The notes under the pieces were generated by a model, which did no database searches, had not been told where the DNA came from, and saw only the letters and a list, made by a program, of their open reading frames with translations. A DNA stretch of 64,000 nt from Sphingomonas sp. (GTDB lineage Bacteria; Pseudomonadota; Alphaproteobacteria; Sphingomonadales; Sphingomonadaceae): NCBI GenBank assembly GCA_017304655.1, contig JAFKLY010000002.1:124001-188000 (forward strand), in the 5' to 3' direction. Within the stretch, counting starts at the first letter, position 1. Every line of letters starts with the position of its first letter. Shown piece after piece: positions 55,481 through 64,000 of the stretch. A program made the translations under genes and the position numbers.

Positions 55481-55662
55481 AGTATCTCCCCATTACACCC
55501 ACCTGATGTAAGGCTAAGCAGAGCGTGGAGCGGAGGCAAGCGCGAAAGGCGTGCTTTCAGGCGCTTATCGACCCGGCCGATCAGACTGAGCAGGCTTGCT
55601 CGCTGGCGCGTGCAAACGGATCGGATTAGGTCCGGTGCTCCCTCCACACAGGACAGCCGGCC

Positions 55663-55905
55663 ATGACCCGTGATCTTGCCAAGACCATGACCTATCTTTC
55701 GATCCACCTCACGGTCGGCTTCTCGGTGGCCTATGCTGTCACTGGTTCGATCGAGATGGCCGGCGGTATCGCGCTCATCGAGCCGTGCATCAATGCGGTC
55801 GCCTTCTTCTTTCACGAGCAGGCCTGGAAACGGGTGAGCGCGCCGGCCGGCCCGGCCGGAAGCACTCTTGCGCCCCGCGCGCGCGGCAGGATGGCGCAAG
55901 CGTAA
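55663..55905 (+). CDS. DUF2061 small membrane protein
   Basis: An 80-residue protein with two hydrophobic segments (about 10-32 and 35-50) and the DUF2061 pattern KTMTYLSIHLTVGF, TGSIEMAGGIALIEPCINAVAFFFHEQAW. Function unknown. The tail after residue 60 is Ala/Arg-rich and probably disordered. Confidence 0.85.
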   Translation: MTRDLAKTMTYLSIHLTVGFSVAYAVTGSIEMAGGIALIEPCINAVAFFFHEQAWKRVSAPAGPAGSTLAPRARGRMAQA

Positions 55906-55974
55906 TCCGCCACCCAGAATGTACAGTTCCGTCGAGCGGTTGTAACCAAATCCGCGCCCGCGCATTGAGGGGGG

Positions 55975-56751
55975 ATGAAACTCCAGATTCACGCCACGCT
56001 CGATTACGCCCTGCTGCAGCCAACCGACCTTTTGCTGCAGATGGAGGCGGCGCATCTGCCGGAGCAATCGGTCAGCGATGCGGTGCTGACGATCGGGCCG
56101 CACGAGCACTTCGCCCGCATCGCCGCGCAGGACGGGATTGGCGAGCGCATCCTGCTGCGTGCCAGTGAGCGGCTGACGGCGGAGTATCGTGCCACCGTGA
56201 CCATTCAGCGCTTGCTGGCGGACGTGAGCGCGCTCGAGGCACTGCCCCCACATATGTTGCCCGGCGAGACGGTGCCCTATCTGCTGGACAGCCTCTATTG
56301 CCCGGCGACGCAGTTCCGCTGCTATGTGGATGCCGAATTCGGCGACCTGCGCGGTGGGGCGCTCGTGGCGGCGATGCGCGATTATGTGGCGCGCCGCTTT
56401 GCCTATGTACCCGGCACCAGCGACAGCACGACCACGGCGCTGGAGACATTCGTGCGACGGCAGGGCGTGTGCCGCGACTTTGCGCATGTGCTCATCACGC
56501 TCGCGCGGGCCGCCACCATCCCCGCGCGCTTTGCTAGCGTCTATGCGCCGGACGTCAACCCGCAGGACTTTCATGCGGTGGCCGAGGTATTTCTGGATGG
56601 CGCCTGGCACCTGGTCGATGCGACCGGCATGGCGCGCCAGGGCGACATCGCCAAGATCGGCATTGGCCGGGATGCGGCGGACGTGGCGCTGCTCACCGCC
56701 TTCGGTCCGGTCAACCTCATTGCGCAGCAGGTGTCGGTCACGCGGGTCTGA
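55975..56751 (+). CDS. Transglutaminase-like family protein
   Basis: A 258-residue protein with an N-terminal beta domain and a transglutaminase-type core (from about residue 125). Catalytic triad: Cys in RRQGVCRDFAHV, His in DFHAVAEVFL and Asp in HLVDATGMAR. This is the bacterial transglutaminase-like group thought to act as cysteine proteases or amidases on cell surface or cytoplasmic substrates. It has no signal peptide. Confidence 0.92.
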   Translation: MKLQIHATLDYALLQPTDLLLQMEAAHLPEQSVSDAVLTIGPHEHFARIAAQDGIGERILLRASERLTAEYRATVTIQRLLADVSALEALPPHMLPGETVPYLLDSLYCPATQFRCYVDAEFGDLRGGALVAAMRDYVARRFAYVPGTSDSTTTALETFVRRQGVCRDFAHVLITLARAATIPARFASVYAPDVNPQDFHAVAEVFLDGAWHLVDATGMARQGDIAKIGIGRDAADVALLTAFGPVNLIAQQVSVTRV

Positions 56752-56855
56752 TGCGGGTCTGACCCGGGCGCCTCGCGCCTGCGGGCTGGACTTCCGGCGA
56801 TGGAGCGCCCAACGGGGGCCGGCTGCCTTTCCCATGTCCAGACCCCACAGGAGCG

Positions 56856-57176
56856 ATGATGGCCGACGACGACTATGTCTATGACGAGGAAAGCGGCGAG
56901 TGGCTGCCGGCGGCCGAGCTGGCGGCGAAGCGTGCGGCCGGTGCTGGCGATGGCAGCGACACGGTGGAAGTGCGTGACGCGGTGGGCAATCTGCTGGCCG
57001 ATGGCGACCAGGTGACCCTCATCAAGGACCTGGAAGTGAAGGGCGCGGGCCAGACGCTCAAGCGCGGCACGCTCATCAAGTCCATCCGCCTGACCGGCGA
57101 CCCCCAGGAAATCGACTGCCGCTACGAGGGCATCAAGGGCCTGGTGCTGCGCGCCGAGTTCGTGAAGAAGCGCTGA
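56856..57176 (+). CDS. PhnA/YjdM-type domain protein (alkylphosphonate utilisation operon protein homologue)
   Basis: A 106-residue protein with the PhnA C-terminal domain: VRDAVGNLLADGDQVTLIKDLEVKG, LKRGTLIKSIRLT and DCRYEGIKGLVLRAEFVKK. The N-terminal zinc-ribbon of longer YjdM proteins is absent; only YVYDEESGEW remains. Despite its name the family is not shown to act on phosphonates. The start follows CAGGAGCG. Confidence 0.9.
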   Translation: MMADDDYVYDEESGEWLPAAELAAKRAAGAGDGSDTVEVRDAVGNLLADGDQVTLIKDLEVKGAGQTLKRGTLIKSIRLTGDPQEIDCRYEGIKGLVLRAEFVKKR

Positions 57177-57210
57177 TCCACGCCGCCGCCGCGCCGCGCG
57201 CGTTGCCGGT

Positions 57211-57720
57211 TCAGGGCGCGCGCGGACCCTCTGCCGGCTGCTTGTCCGACCAGCCGCATCCATCGCGCGGTGCCCCCTCGCCCAGCTGCAGCGTGACGAC
57301 GAAGGGATAGATCCGCTCGGACATCCCGTCGCTGCACTTGCCGGGCGTCACCGCCATGGTGAAGCCGGCGCCGTCGATCGTTCCGCTGTAGGAGAAGCCG
57401 CCGCGCCCGTTGAAGCGCGAGAGCGGCAGGCTCTGCCCGTCCGGCTGCTCCGGCGTCTTCCAGATCATCGTCTCGCCCCGGATCTCGCCGGACCAGAACG
57501 GCTCCGTGCCGGTGACGTGCAGCGTCTCGTCCGCCGCCACGCCGGCATAAGGCCGCGTATCGTGCCGGTCGCCGGGAATGTCCGCGCCGTCCTTGCCCGC
57601 TGGATGGCAGGCCGCGAGCGCGGCCACCAGCGCCAGCGCCCCGGCGAGCGGGAGACGGGCAAAGGCGGCGGGAGCGGCGATACGAAAGGCGCGGCGAGCA
57701 GCGGGGCGGGCAAGGGTCAT
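57211..57720 (-). CDS. Putative lipoprotein, COG3650-like
   Basis: A 169-residue lipoprotein: hydrophobic signal and lipobox LAAC (Cys at about residue 39). The mature part has TGTEPFWSGEIRG and FSYSGTIDGAGFTMAV, resembling COG3650-type membrane proteins with an HslJ-like barrel. CSDGMSERIYPFVVTL near the end is typical of that group. The start is ATG 57720; the frame is open far upstream but out of frame with the next real gene. Function unknown. Confidence 0.78.
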   Translation of the reverse strand: MTLARPAARRAFRIAAPAAFARLPLAGALALVAALAACHPAGKDGADIPGDRHDTRPYAGVAADETLHVTGTEPFWSGEIRGETMIWKTPEQPDGQSLPLSRFNGRGGFSYSGTIDGAGFTMAVTPGKCSDGMSERIYPFVVTLQLGEGAPRDGCGWSDKQPAEGPRAP

Positions 57721-57841
57721 GCCGCGCCTATGCCACGGGCCGGGCGGAATAGCACAGGGGGAAAGCGCGAGGGCGGACGGGCGACCGCTCAAGGCGCCGG
57801 CCCGGCCACCAGCCCCGGCGCGCCGGGCGCTCGCTGAGGCT

Positions 57842-57884
57842 CGGAAGTTCACGAAGTTCACGGCACGGGGGGCGTGAACTTCCG
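57842..57884. repeat. Inverted repeat with tandem GAAGTTCACG units
   Basis: CGGAAGTTCACG (57842-57853) and its exact inverse CGTGAACTTCCG (57873-57884) flank a 19-base spacer that holds a second direct copy of GAAGTTCACG (57853-57862). It ends 6 bases before the 3' end of the minus-strand gene at 57890. It could act as a terminator hairpin or be a palindromic extragenic repeat. Confidence 0.6.
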
Positions 57885-57889
57885 CTCCC

Positions 57890-58573
57890 TTACCCTTCGC
57901 GCTCCCCACTCGGCGCGGCCTCGCCTTTCGGCTCGGTGCCGTTGATCCGGGCCTTTTCCGCCTCCAGCCGCGCATCGAGCTTGGCCCACAGATCCTCCAT
58001 GTTCTCGAGCATGGTCCCGCGCGGGTTATAGGGCGGGTGCTGCGGGCGCGGATCGCCACCGTCATGCGCGTGGCCATCCTTCCATACGCGCAGCAGCAGG
58101 CGGGAGAGGACGTGCACGACCGCATCGCCATTCTCGCGCTCGAACAGCAGCTGGTCATTATATTTGCCGTAGCGGACGGGATCGCGATAGCGCAGCAGGA
58201 AGCGGGTGAGATGCTCGTCATAATAGCGCCGCTCGCCGATCTGCTCGCCCTGGAAGAAGACCGGGCGCGCGACGCCATGGAGCGCGCGGCTGAACGCGGC
58301 ATCGGACAGACGCTGAATGGCATGGTCCAGCGCTGCCTCCCATGCGAAGCGGAAGCTCTGGCCATCCATCCGCGTGCGCAGGGCATAAGCGGATCGAACC
58401 GACATGCCCACGCGCTCGCACGCCTCCGTCACGCAGCCGCTCTCGGCCAGCGCCTGGATGAAGGCAATCTGCTTCTCCGCGTACCAGCCATCATGCCGGT
58501 TGCGCATGATGATGGGTTCAAAGGAAAGGTCTGGGCCATCAAAGCCGGCCCCGGGCTGCTTGTGCTTGGTCAT
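57890..58573 (-). CDS. Conserved hypothetical protein with helix-turn-helix-like N-terminus
   Basis: A 227-residue protein. Residues 28-62 (YAEKQIAFIQALAESGCVTEACERVGMSVRSAYALR) look like a helix-turn-helix of the kind found in phage terminase small subunits and resolvases. The middle part (AWEAALDHAIQRLSDAAFSRALHGV) is helical, and the C-terminus is acidic. No catalytic residues were seen. It starts at ATG 58573 (MTKHKQPG). It is probably a DNA-binding protein of Sphingomonadales with unknown role. Confidence 0.7.
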   Translation of the reverse strand: MTKHKQPGAGFDGPDLSFEPIIMRNRHDGWYAEKQIAFIQALAESGCVTEACERVGMSVRSAYALRTRMDGQSFRFAWEAALDHAIQRLSDAAFSRALHGVARPVFFQGEQIGERRYYDEHLTRFLLRYRDPVRYGKYNDQLLFERENGDAVVHVLSRLLLRVWKDGHAHDGGDPRPQHPPYNPRGTMLENMEDLWAKLDARLEAEKARINGTEPKGEAAPSGEREG

Positions 58574-58662
58574 GCGGGCATCCGGCCAAAAAATGCCCGG
58601 TGTAGGACAGCGTTTTTTCCGTCGTGCGCATCCCGGCGCGGGCGGGCCGGCGGCAAGGGCGC

Positions 58663-59058
58663 TCAGGCGAGCGTGACGAAGAGCTCCGCCTCGATCACCC
58701 ATTGCCCGGCGATCTCCCGCCACTTGGCGGTGTAAACGCCCGAGGCGGCGATGCTCTGCGCGCCGACTGCCACGCCCTCCCACGTGCCCTGCTCCAGCGC
58801 GATCGGCTCGACCGGGGAGAGGGTGATGGCGGTGGGCAGGCGCGTGTAGATGAGGCGGCCAGCGCCGGATTTGCTCGCGGCGAACTCACGCTGCCAGACC
58901 TTCACTTGGGCGGCTCGCCCGGCGATGACGGCGCTGTCCGTGCCGGTGACCATGACGCAATCGCGCGCGAGGATGGGGCCGATGGCTTGGGCGTCGCCCT
59001 CCGCGATGGCGCGATTGAAGGCAGCGCGGCGGGTGCGGATGGCGAGATCGGGGGTCAT
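58663..59058 (-). CDS. NTF2-like (DUF4440/SnoaL) protein
   Basis: A 131-residue single-domain protein. DLAIRTRRAAFNRAIAEGDAQAIGPILARDCVMV at the N-terminus and AKWREIAGQWVIEAELFVTLA at the C-terminus are typical of DUF4440/NTF2-like folds. These bind small molecules or catalyse isomerisation and dehydration, but no catalytic residues can be named here. It is divergent from the yefM gene. Confidence 0.85.
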   Translation of the reverse strand: MTPDLAIRTRRAAFNRAIAEGDAQAIGPILARDCVMVTGTDSAVIAGRAAQVKVWQREFAASKSGAGRLIYTRLPTAITLSPVEPIALEQGTWEGVAVGAQSIAASGVYTAKWREIAGQWVIEAELFVTLA

Positions 59059-59090
59059 GGAAATTTCAGAGCGGAAGCCTTGGAGAGATG

Positions 59091-59123
59091 CAACGAAACT
59101 AAACTACGAGTTTACTTTCGTTG
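59091..59123. repeat. Large inverted repeat upstream of yefM
   Basis: CAACGAAACTAAACT (59091-59105), a 3-base spacer ACG, and AGTTTACTTTCGTTG (59109-59123) pair over 14 of 15 positions. It lies between the NTF2-like gene and yefM, just upstream of the TGTACA operator. Confidence 0.7.
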
Positions 59124-59128
59124 CAATA

Positions 59129-59146
59129 TGTACAGAAATATGTACA
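59129..59146. promoter_or_regulatory. YefM-YoeB operator, two TGTACA boxes
   Basis: TGTACA at 59129-59134 and again at 59141-59146, 12 bases apart (about one helical turn), ending 10 bases before the yefM start. TGTACA hexamers are the known core of YefM-YoeB operators in other bacteria, so autoregulation of the pair is expected. Confidence 0.8.
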
Positions 59147-59156
59147 TAATTGACTT

Positions 59157-59417
59157 ATGAAAGCCCTCAGCTTCTCGGATGCCCGCGCCAACTTCAAGGC
59201 GGTCATGGACAGGGTGGTCGCCGACAAGGCGCCGATCACGATCACGCGCCGCAAGGCGGAGAGCGTCGTCATGGTCTCGGAAAGCGAGTGGGCCTCGATC
59301 GAGGAAACGCTGCATCTGCTGTCTTCGCCCAGGAATGCCGAGCGGTTGCTGGCGGCCATCAAGGATTTGGACGCCGGCAAGGGCGAAGCGCGCGAGTTGA
59401 TCGAGCCGAAAGGCTGA
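59157..59417 (+). CDS. yefM: YefM-type antitoxin (Phd/YefM family)
   Basis: An 86-residue antitoxin. The N-terminal DNA-binding part has [28 protein letters not shown], and the middle [19 protein letters not shown], both standard for YefM. The C-terminal tail binds and neutralises YoeB. It ends 2 bases before the toxin start. Two TGTACA boxes precede it. Confidence 0.93.
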   Translation: MKALSFSDARANFKAVMDRVVADKAPITITRRKAESVVMVSESEWASIEETLHLLSSPRNAERLLAAIKDLDAGKGEARELIEPKG

Positions 59418-59419
59418 CC

Positions 59420-59686
59420 ATGCGCCTCGTCTTCGCGCCGCAAGCCTGGGAGGATTATCTCCACTGGCAGGCCGAAGATCACAAGGTGCTGGTGCGCATC
59501 AACGTGCTGCTCAAGGAGATCATGCGCGATCCCTTTCGCGGTACCGGCAAGCCCGAACCGCTGAGCGGCAATCTATCCGGCTGGTGGTCGCGCCGGATCA
59601 CAGGCGAGCATCGGTTGGTGTATCGAGTGAGCGGGAAGGGCGAGACGCAGGCGCTGGAGGTGGCGCAGCTGCGGTATCATTATTGA
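59420..59686 (+). CDS. yoeB: YoeB-type toxin (RelE superfamily mRNA endonuclease)
   Basis: An 88-residue ribosome-dependent mRNA interferase. Catalytic residues are in place: E46 (KPEPL), R65 (GEHRLVYRV), H87 and Y88 in the terminal [19 protein letters not shown] is the family hallmark. Its last 7 bases overlap the end of the convergent protease-family gene. Confidence 0.93.
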   Translation: MRLVFAPQAWEDYLHWQAEDHKVLVRINVLLKEIMRDPFRGTGKPEPLSGNLSGWWSRRITGEHRLVYRVSGKGETQALEVAQLRYHY

Positions 59687-60591
59687 GCGGGCAGCTTTAT
59701 GAAAGCAGCACCATTTTGATTTTCAACCATTTTGGCCGCACCACTTTCCCCAAGGCTATGCATGAAACAGTGGTGGACCGTCAAAACTGCCTCTTGAAGC
59801 TCCTGATCGTCTTCAAGATGTTCAATTTTGAGCCCGAGCGCTTCACATTTGTCGATATGGATATGACGGGCATGCGATTTGTTATCATCCACGTCTGATA
59901 GACCCGTAACGATCGCGTCGGCTTTTTGAGGCGCCTCTGGATCATCCTTGAGCATATTATCCAGCAAGCGATCTCTTACAAATTCTGCTGCCATTATGAC
60001 GGCTTGCTCACACTGACCGATAAATGTCGGCGTATATTTGCTCAGGACGAATTGCCAAAATTGAAGACGCTCTGGGCTAGCTTTGATCTCAGCAATTGCT
60101 CGCTCAATTTCCTTTTTGACGGCGGCCGCTGGCAATCCGCCAAGTTGAGGGTCAATAGGTCCGAGATTGGATTGTTTTCCCATGATGATGGATTTGCAGG
60201 TGCAAGCAATCATTGTGCCAGCTGACATCGCGAGATGCGGGACGATAGCACGAACGTCGCATCCAAAGACTCTTCTAAGGTAGTCAACAAGTGATTCTGC
60301 TGCTGCAATTCCGCCGCCCGGCGTATGCAAAATGAGATCCAAGCCTTTAGTTTTATCCAATCCATGAATCGCCATCATGAAAGCGGCTTTGTCTTCGTCG
60401 TTGACATCAATACCAAACGCGCTGGGATTGGTCAGCCAGCCAGAATAATAGGCAATAACATTCCGGCCCGTTTTCTTGTGAAGCTTTTTTAGATATTTTC
60501 GCCGAACCAAATCGACAGCGCTCTTTGCGCCGTTAGCGAGCCTAGCGTCCTGAGCTTCGATTTCGGTTAGAACCTGCCCCCAGTTTGGCAT
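59680..60591 (-). CDS. ClpP-class serine protease family protein (SDH_sah type)
   Basis: A 303-residue protein of the serine dehydrogenase proteinase family, a ClpP/crotonase-fold group. [19 protein letters not shown] holds the oxyanion region, [16 protein letters not shown] the nucleophile Ser, and [10 protein letters not shown] and [15 protein letters not shown] the rest of the active-site frame. It has no membrane segment. It is lower in GC than its neighbours and uses more AT-ending codons, suggesting recent acquisition. The end overlaps yoeB by 7 bases. A small gene precedes it and overlaps its start. Confidence 0.85.
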   Translation of the reverse strand: MPNWGQVLTEIEAQDARLANGAKSAVDLVRRKYLKKLHKKTGRNVIAYYSGWLTNPSAFGIDVNDEDKAAFMMAIHGLDKTKGLDLILHTPGGGIAAAESLVDYLRRVFGCDVRAIVPHLAMSAGTMIACTCKSIIMGKQSNLGPIDPQLGGLPAAAVKKEIERAIAEIKASPERLQFWQFVLSKYTPTFIGQCEQAVIMAAEFVRDRLLDNMLKDDPEAPQKADAIVTGLSDVDDNKSHARHIHIDKCEALGLKIEHLEDDQELQEAVLTVHHCFMHSLGESGAAKMVENQNGAAFIKLPAQ

Positions 60592-60748
60592 TATGCCCCC
60601 TCTGATTTATCGCCTCACCGACGCTGTAAACCGTACGGGTCCGTTGGGGCTGAGGGGATGGGCCTCGAAGGAGGTCAGGCACAGATCGGTCTGGCCGATT
60701 TGCAACATCCGCCATCAAGAGCGCGAATTGCTCTTCTAGCGTTGTCAC
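60542..60748 (-). CDS. Small protein upstream of the protease-family gene
   Basis: A 68-residue reading frame starting at GTG 60748 with a near-perfect ribosome-binding site (AAGGAGG six bases before the start). It begins MTTLEEQFALLMADVANRPD and becomes basic toward the end (SNRNRSSGR). It overlaps the start of the protease-family gene by 50 bases in another frame. No domain was recognised. The strong Shine-Dalgarno supports translation and coupling with the downstream gene. Confidence 0.55.
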   Translation of the reverse strand: MTTLEEQFALLMADVANRPDRSVPDLLRGPSPQPQRTRTVYSVGEAINQRGHNAKLGAGSNRNRSSGR

Positions 60749-60924
60749 AGCGAACCTCCTTCAAATGACGTCATGCCAGAACCCCCCTTGGCGCGACTTG
60801 GTTCACATTTTACCGCCTTGAATCGACACAGTGGGCGATTGTCAAGCTGTACGCACTCCTGAGCCCTGTAGGACAGCGATTATATCATTTTTCCCCCCTA
60901 AATCTTGCACCAAAGATAACGGTT

Positions 60925-62950
<2,026 letters not shown>

Positions 62951-62974
62951 TGACGGCGACTGTAGCAGGCCCGA

Positions 62975-63841
62975 TCAGAAAGTATAGGCCAGTCCCATCC
63001 CCGCCATCCATTGCGCGCGGGAGCCGGCGATGCTGGTGACGGGGCTGTCGGCGAAATCGTTGAGCAGGCGGGTGTAGGCGACGCCGCCGACCAGCGAGAG
63101 GCCGTGCGTGAGATTGCCGGTGAGCGAGACATTGCCGGCGGCGGCGAGCGTCCAGTCCTTCCAGCCGCCGCGCGCGGCGAAGGTCGGCAGGCCGCTCGCG
63201 CCGCCCTGCGCCGGCGACACGCTGTAGAAGGTGGTCGCATAATGATCGTCGGCATGGTTGGCCGAGGCGTAGAGCCCGATCATCGCGGTGGTGCTGAGCG
63301 GGGTCATGTAGCTGATCGAGGGCGTGACGAGCGTGCCCTTGTGGCCGCTGGCGACGTCGTGCCGCACGGTGATGGTGGCGGAGAGCCGGTCATAATCGCT
63401 GGTGATCACGCCCCAGCGCGCGATGCCGGCATAGCCGCCCAGTTCGACCGAGGGATCGACCTTGCCGAGCGCGCGGATGCGCGAATCGTGGATGCCGCTC
63501 AGGAAGGCGCGATTGAGGCCGACGGACGCGACAGGGCCGAGCTGGATATCCCAGCGGGAGTCGCGATTCTCGCGGATCAGGTCGAACGTGAAGCGATTGC
63601 CCAGATAGACGAAATTATGGCCGCGCACCCGGCCCACGGCGCCAGGCACCGGGATGGCGCGATAGTCGTTCGACCCTTCATAATCAGGCAGGACGGCGAG
63701 GCCGAGGCCCACCGTGACGAAATTCTCGCCCATCGCGCTGCCGCCTGACGCGGCGACGGCCTGCGGGGCCTCCGTCTGGGCAAAGGCGCTCGGGGTGGAC
63801 AGCAGGGCAAGCAACGCGATCAGGCAGGGGAAGGGGCGCAA
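62975..63841 (-). CDS. MipA/OmpV family outer membrane protein
   Basis: A 288-residue outer-membrane protein with signal peptide (cleavage near AFAQT). The MipA features are VGLGLAVLPDYEGSNDYRAIPVP near the N-terminus and repeated aromatic-ended strands, ending MGLAYTF. Members are linked to murein hydrolase scaffolding or to antibiotic and osmotic tolerance. It sits directly upstream of the riboswitch on the same strand, separated by about 20 bases, so it does not share its control. Confidence 0.9.
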   Translation of the reverse strand: MRPFPCLIALLALLSTPSAFAQTEAPQAVAASGGSAMGENFVTVGLGLAVLPDYEGSNDYRAIPVPGAVGRVRGHNFVYLGNRFTFDLIRENRDSRWDIQLGPVASVGLNRAFLSGIHDSRIRALGKVDPSVELGGYAGIARWGVITSDYDRLSATITVRHDVASGHKGTLVTPSISYMTPLSTTAMIGLYASANHADDHYATTFYSVSPAQGGASGLPTFAARGGWKDWTLAAAGNVSLTGNLTHGLSLVGGVAYTRLLNDFADSPVTSIAGSRAQWMAGMGLAYTF

Positions 63842-64000
63842 GGCGGGGCTCCGGCAAGGGCAGTCTTAAAGGCAACGCAGCACCGGCCACTTGGCTCCCG
63901 CTCCCCCGCTGATCCTCGCTCCGGGCTGCGGACCGATCTTTGCGACTTTAGCGCGGGATCGCAAGTCCTTGCGATCCAAAGGCTTAGGTGGATGCGACGG
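63842..64000. other. Window end, no gene seen
   Basis: About 160 bases upstream of the MipA-type gene; presumably its promoter region. No motif was recognised. Confidence 0.4.

Noticed and set aside
57720..58386. N-terminal extension of the COG3650-like lipoprotein
   Set aside because: The extension is antisense-like Arg/Ser/Ala-rich sequence overlapping another gene on the same strand; the lipoprotein signal begins at 57720.

Overview
The window is high-GC DNA from an alphaproteobacterium, almost certainly a member of the Sphingomonadaceae (Sphingobium/Sphingomonas/Novosphingobium type). The reasons are two large TonB-dependent receptors each sitting in a sugar-acid gene cluster, a PEPxxWA-type C-terminal sorting signal, DUF1176/DUF481/MipA envelope proteins, and a 418-residue gallate dioxygenase that carries every DesB active-site residue I could recall at the same number. 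Family assignments rest on motifs and remembered family features; no search was run.

Layout. (1) 1-2194: end of an efflux/secretion operon (HlyD-type adaptor, cut by the window edge, then a TolC-type channel). (2) 2195-18810: an accessory cluster for L-idonate/gluconate-type sugar acids, with degraded IS481-type transposase ends on both sides and an internally deleted IS3-type transposase. The leftward operon holds L-idonate dehydrogenase, a small alpha/beta-barrel protein, a LacI-type regulator, a beta-hydroxyacid dehydrogenase, gluconokinase and an MFS transporter. The rightward genes encode an Old Yellow Enzyme-type oxidoreductase, an MFS transporter, a TonB receptor, a PEP-mutase/isocitrate-lyase-family enzyme, gluconate 5-dehydrogenase, a 2-hydroxyacid dehydrogenase and another SDR. 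Four copies of a LacI-like palindrome lie in the intergenic regions. (3) 18811-35485: an aldarate (glucarate/galactarate) and uronate/aldonate cluster. It has glucarate dehydratase, a second glucarate-dehydratase-like enzyme, talarate/galactarate dehydratase, KdgD and ketoglutarate semialdehyde dehydrogenase. Together these give aldarate -> 5-keto-4-deoxyglucarate -> 2-ketoglutarate semialdehyde -> 2-ketoglutarate. A LysR regulator, an MFS transporter, a TonB receptor and two secreted metallo-beta-lactamase-fold proteins accompany them. Two further sugar-acid dehydratase homologues carry twin-arginine export signals, one with a lipobox as well. The cluster ends in a ruined tyrosine recombinase (35530-35850).

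(4) 35945-58573: ordinary chromosome, including a CorC-type protein, OmpA lipoprotein, MarC, FolD, ArgB, queuosine-precursor transporter, NupC, hydroxybutyryl-CoA dehydrogenase, gallate dioxygenase, truncated hemoglobin, 2'-5' RNA ligase, a PEP-CTERM protein with thioester-like residues, a DODA-type dioxygenase, and a SRAP-family protein that has lost its catalytic residues. (5) 58663-60748: an NTF2-like gene, a YefM-YoeB toxin-antitoxin pair with a recognisable TGTACA operator, and a lower-GC serine-protease-family gene with a small upstream gene. (6) 60925-63841: thiC under a TPP riboswitch, then a MipA-type outer-membrane protein.

The most unusual biology is in 18.8-35.5 kb, where exported dehydratase-family proteins and secreted MBL-fold hydrolases accompany an otherwise cytoplasmic aldarate pathway. 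The LacI-like regulon of the idonate cluster is the clearest regulatory signal.
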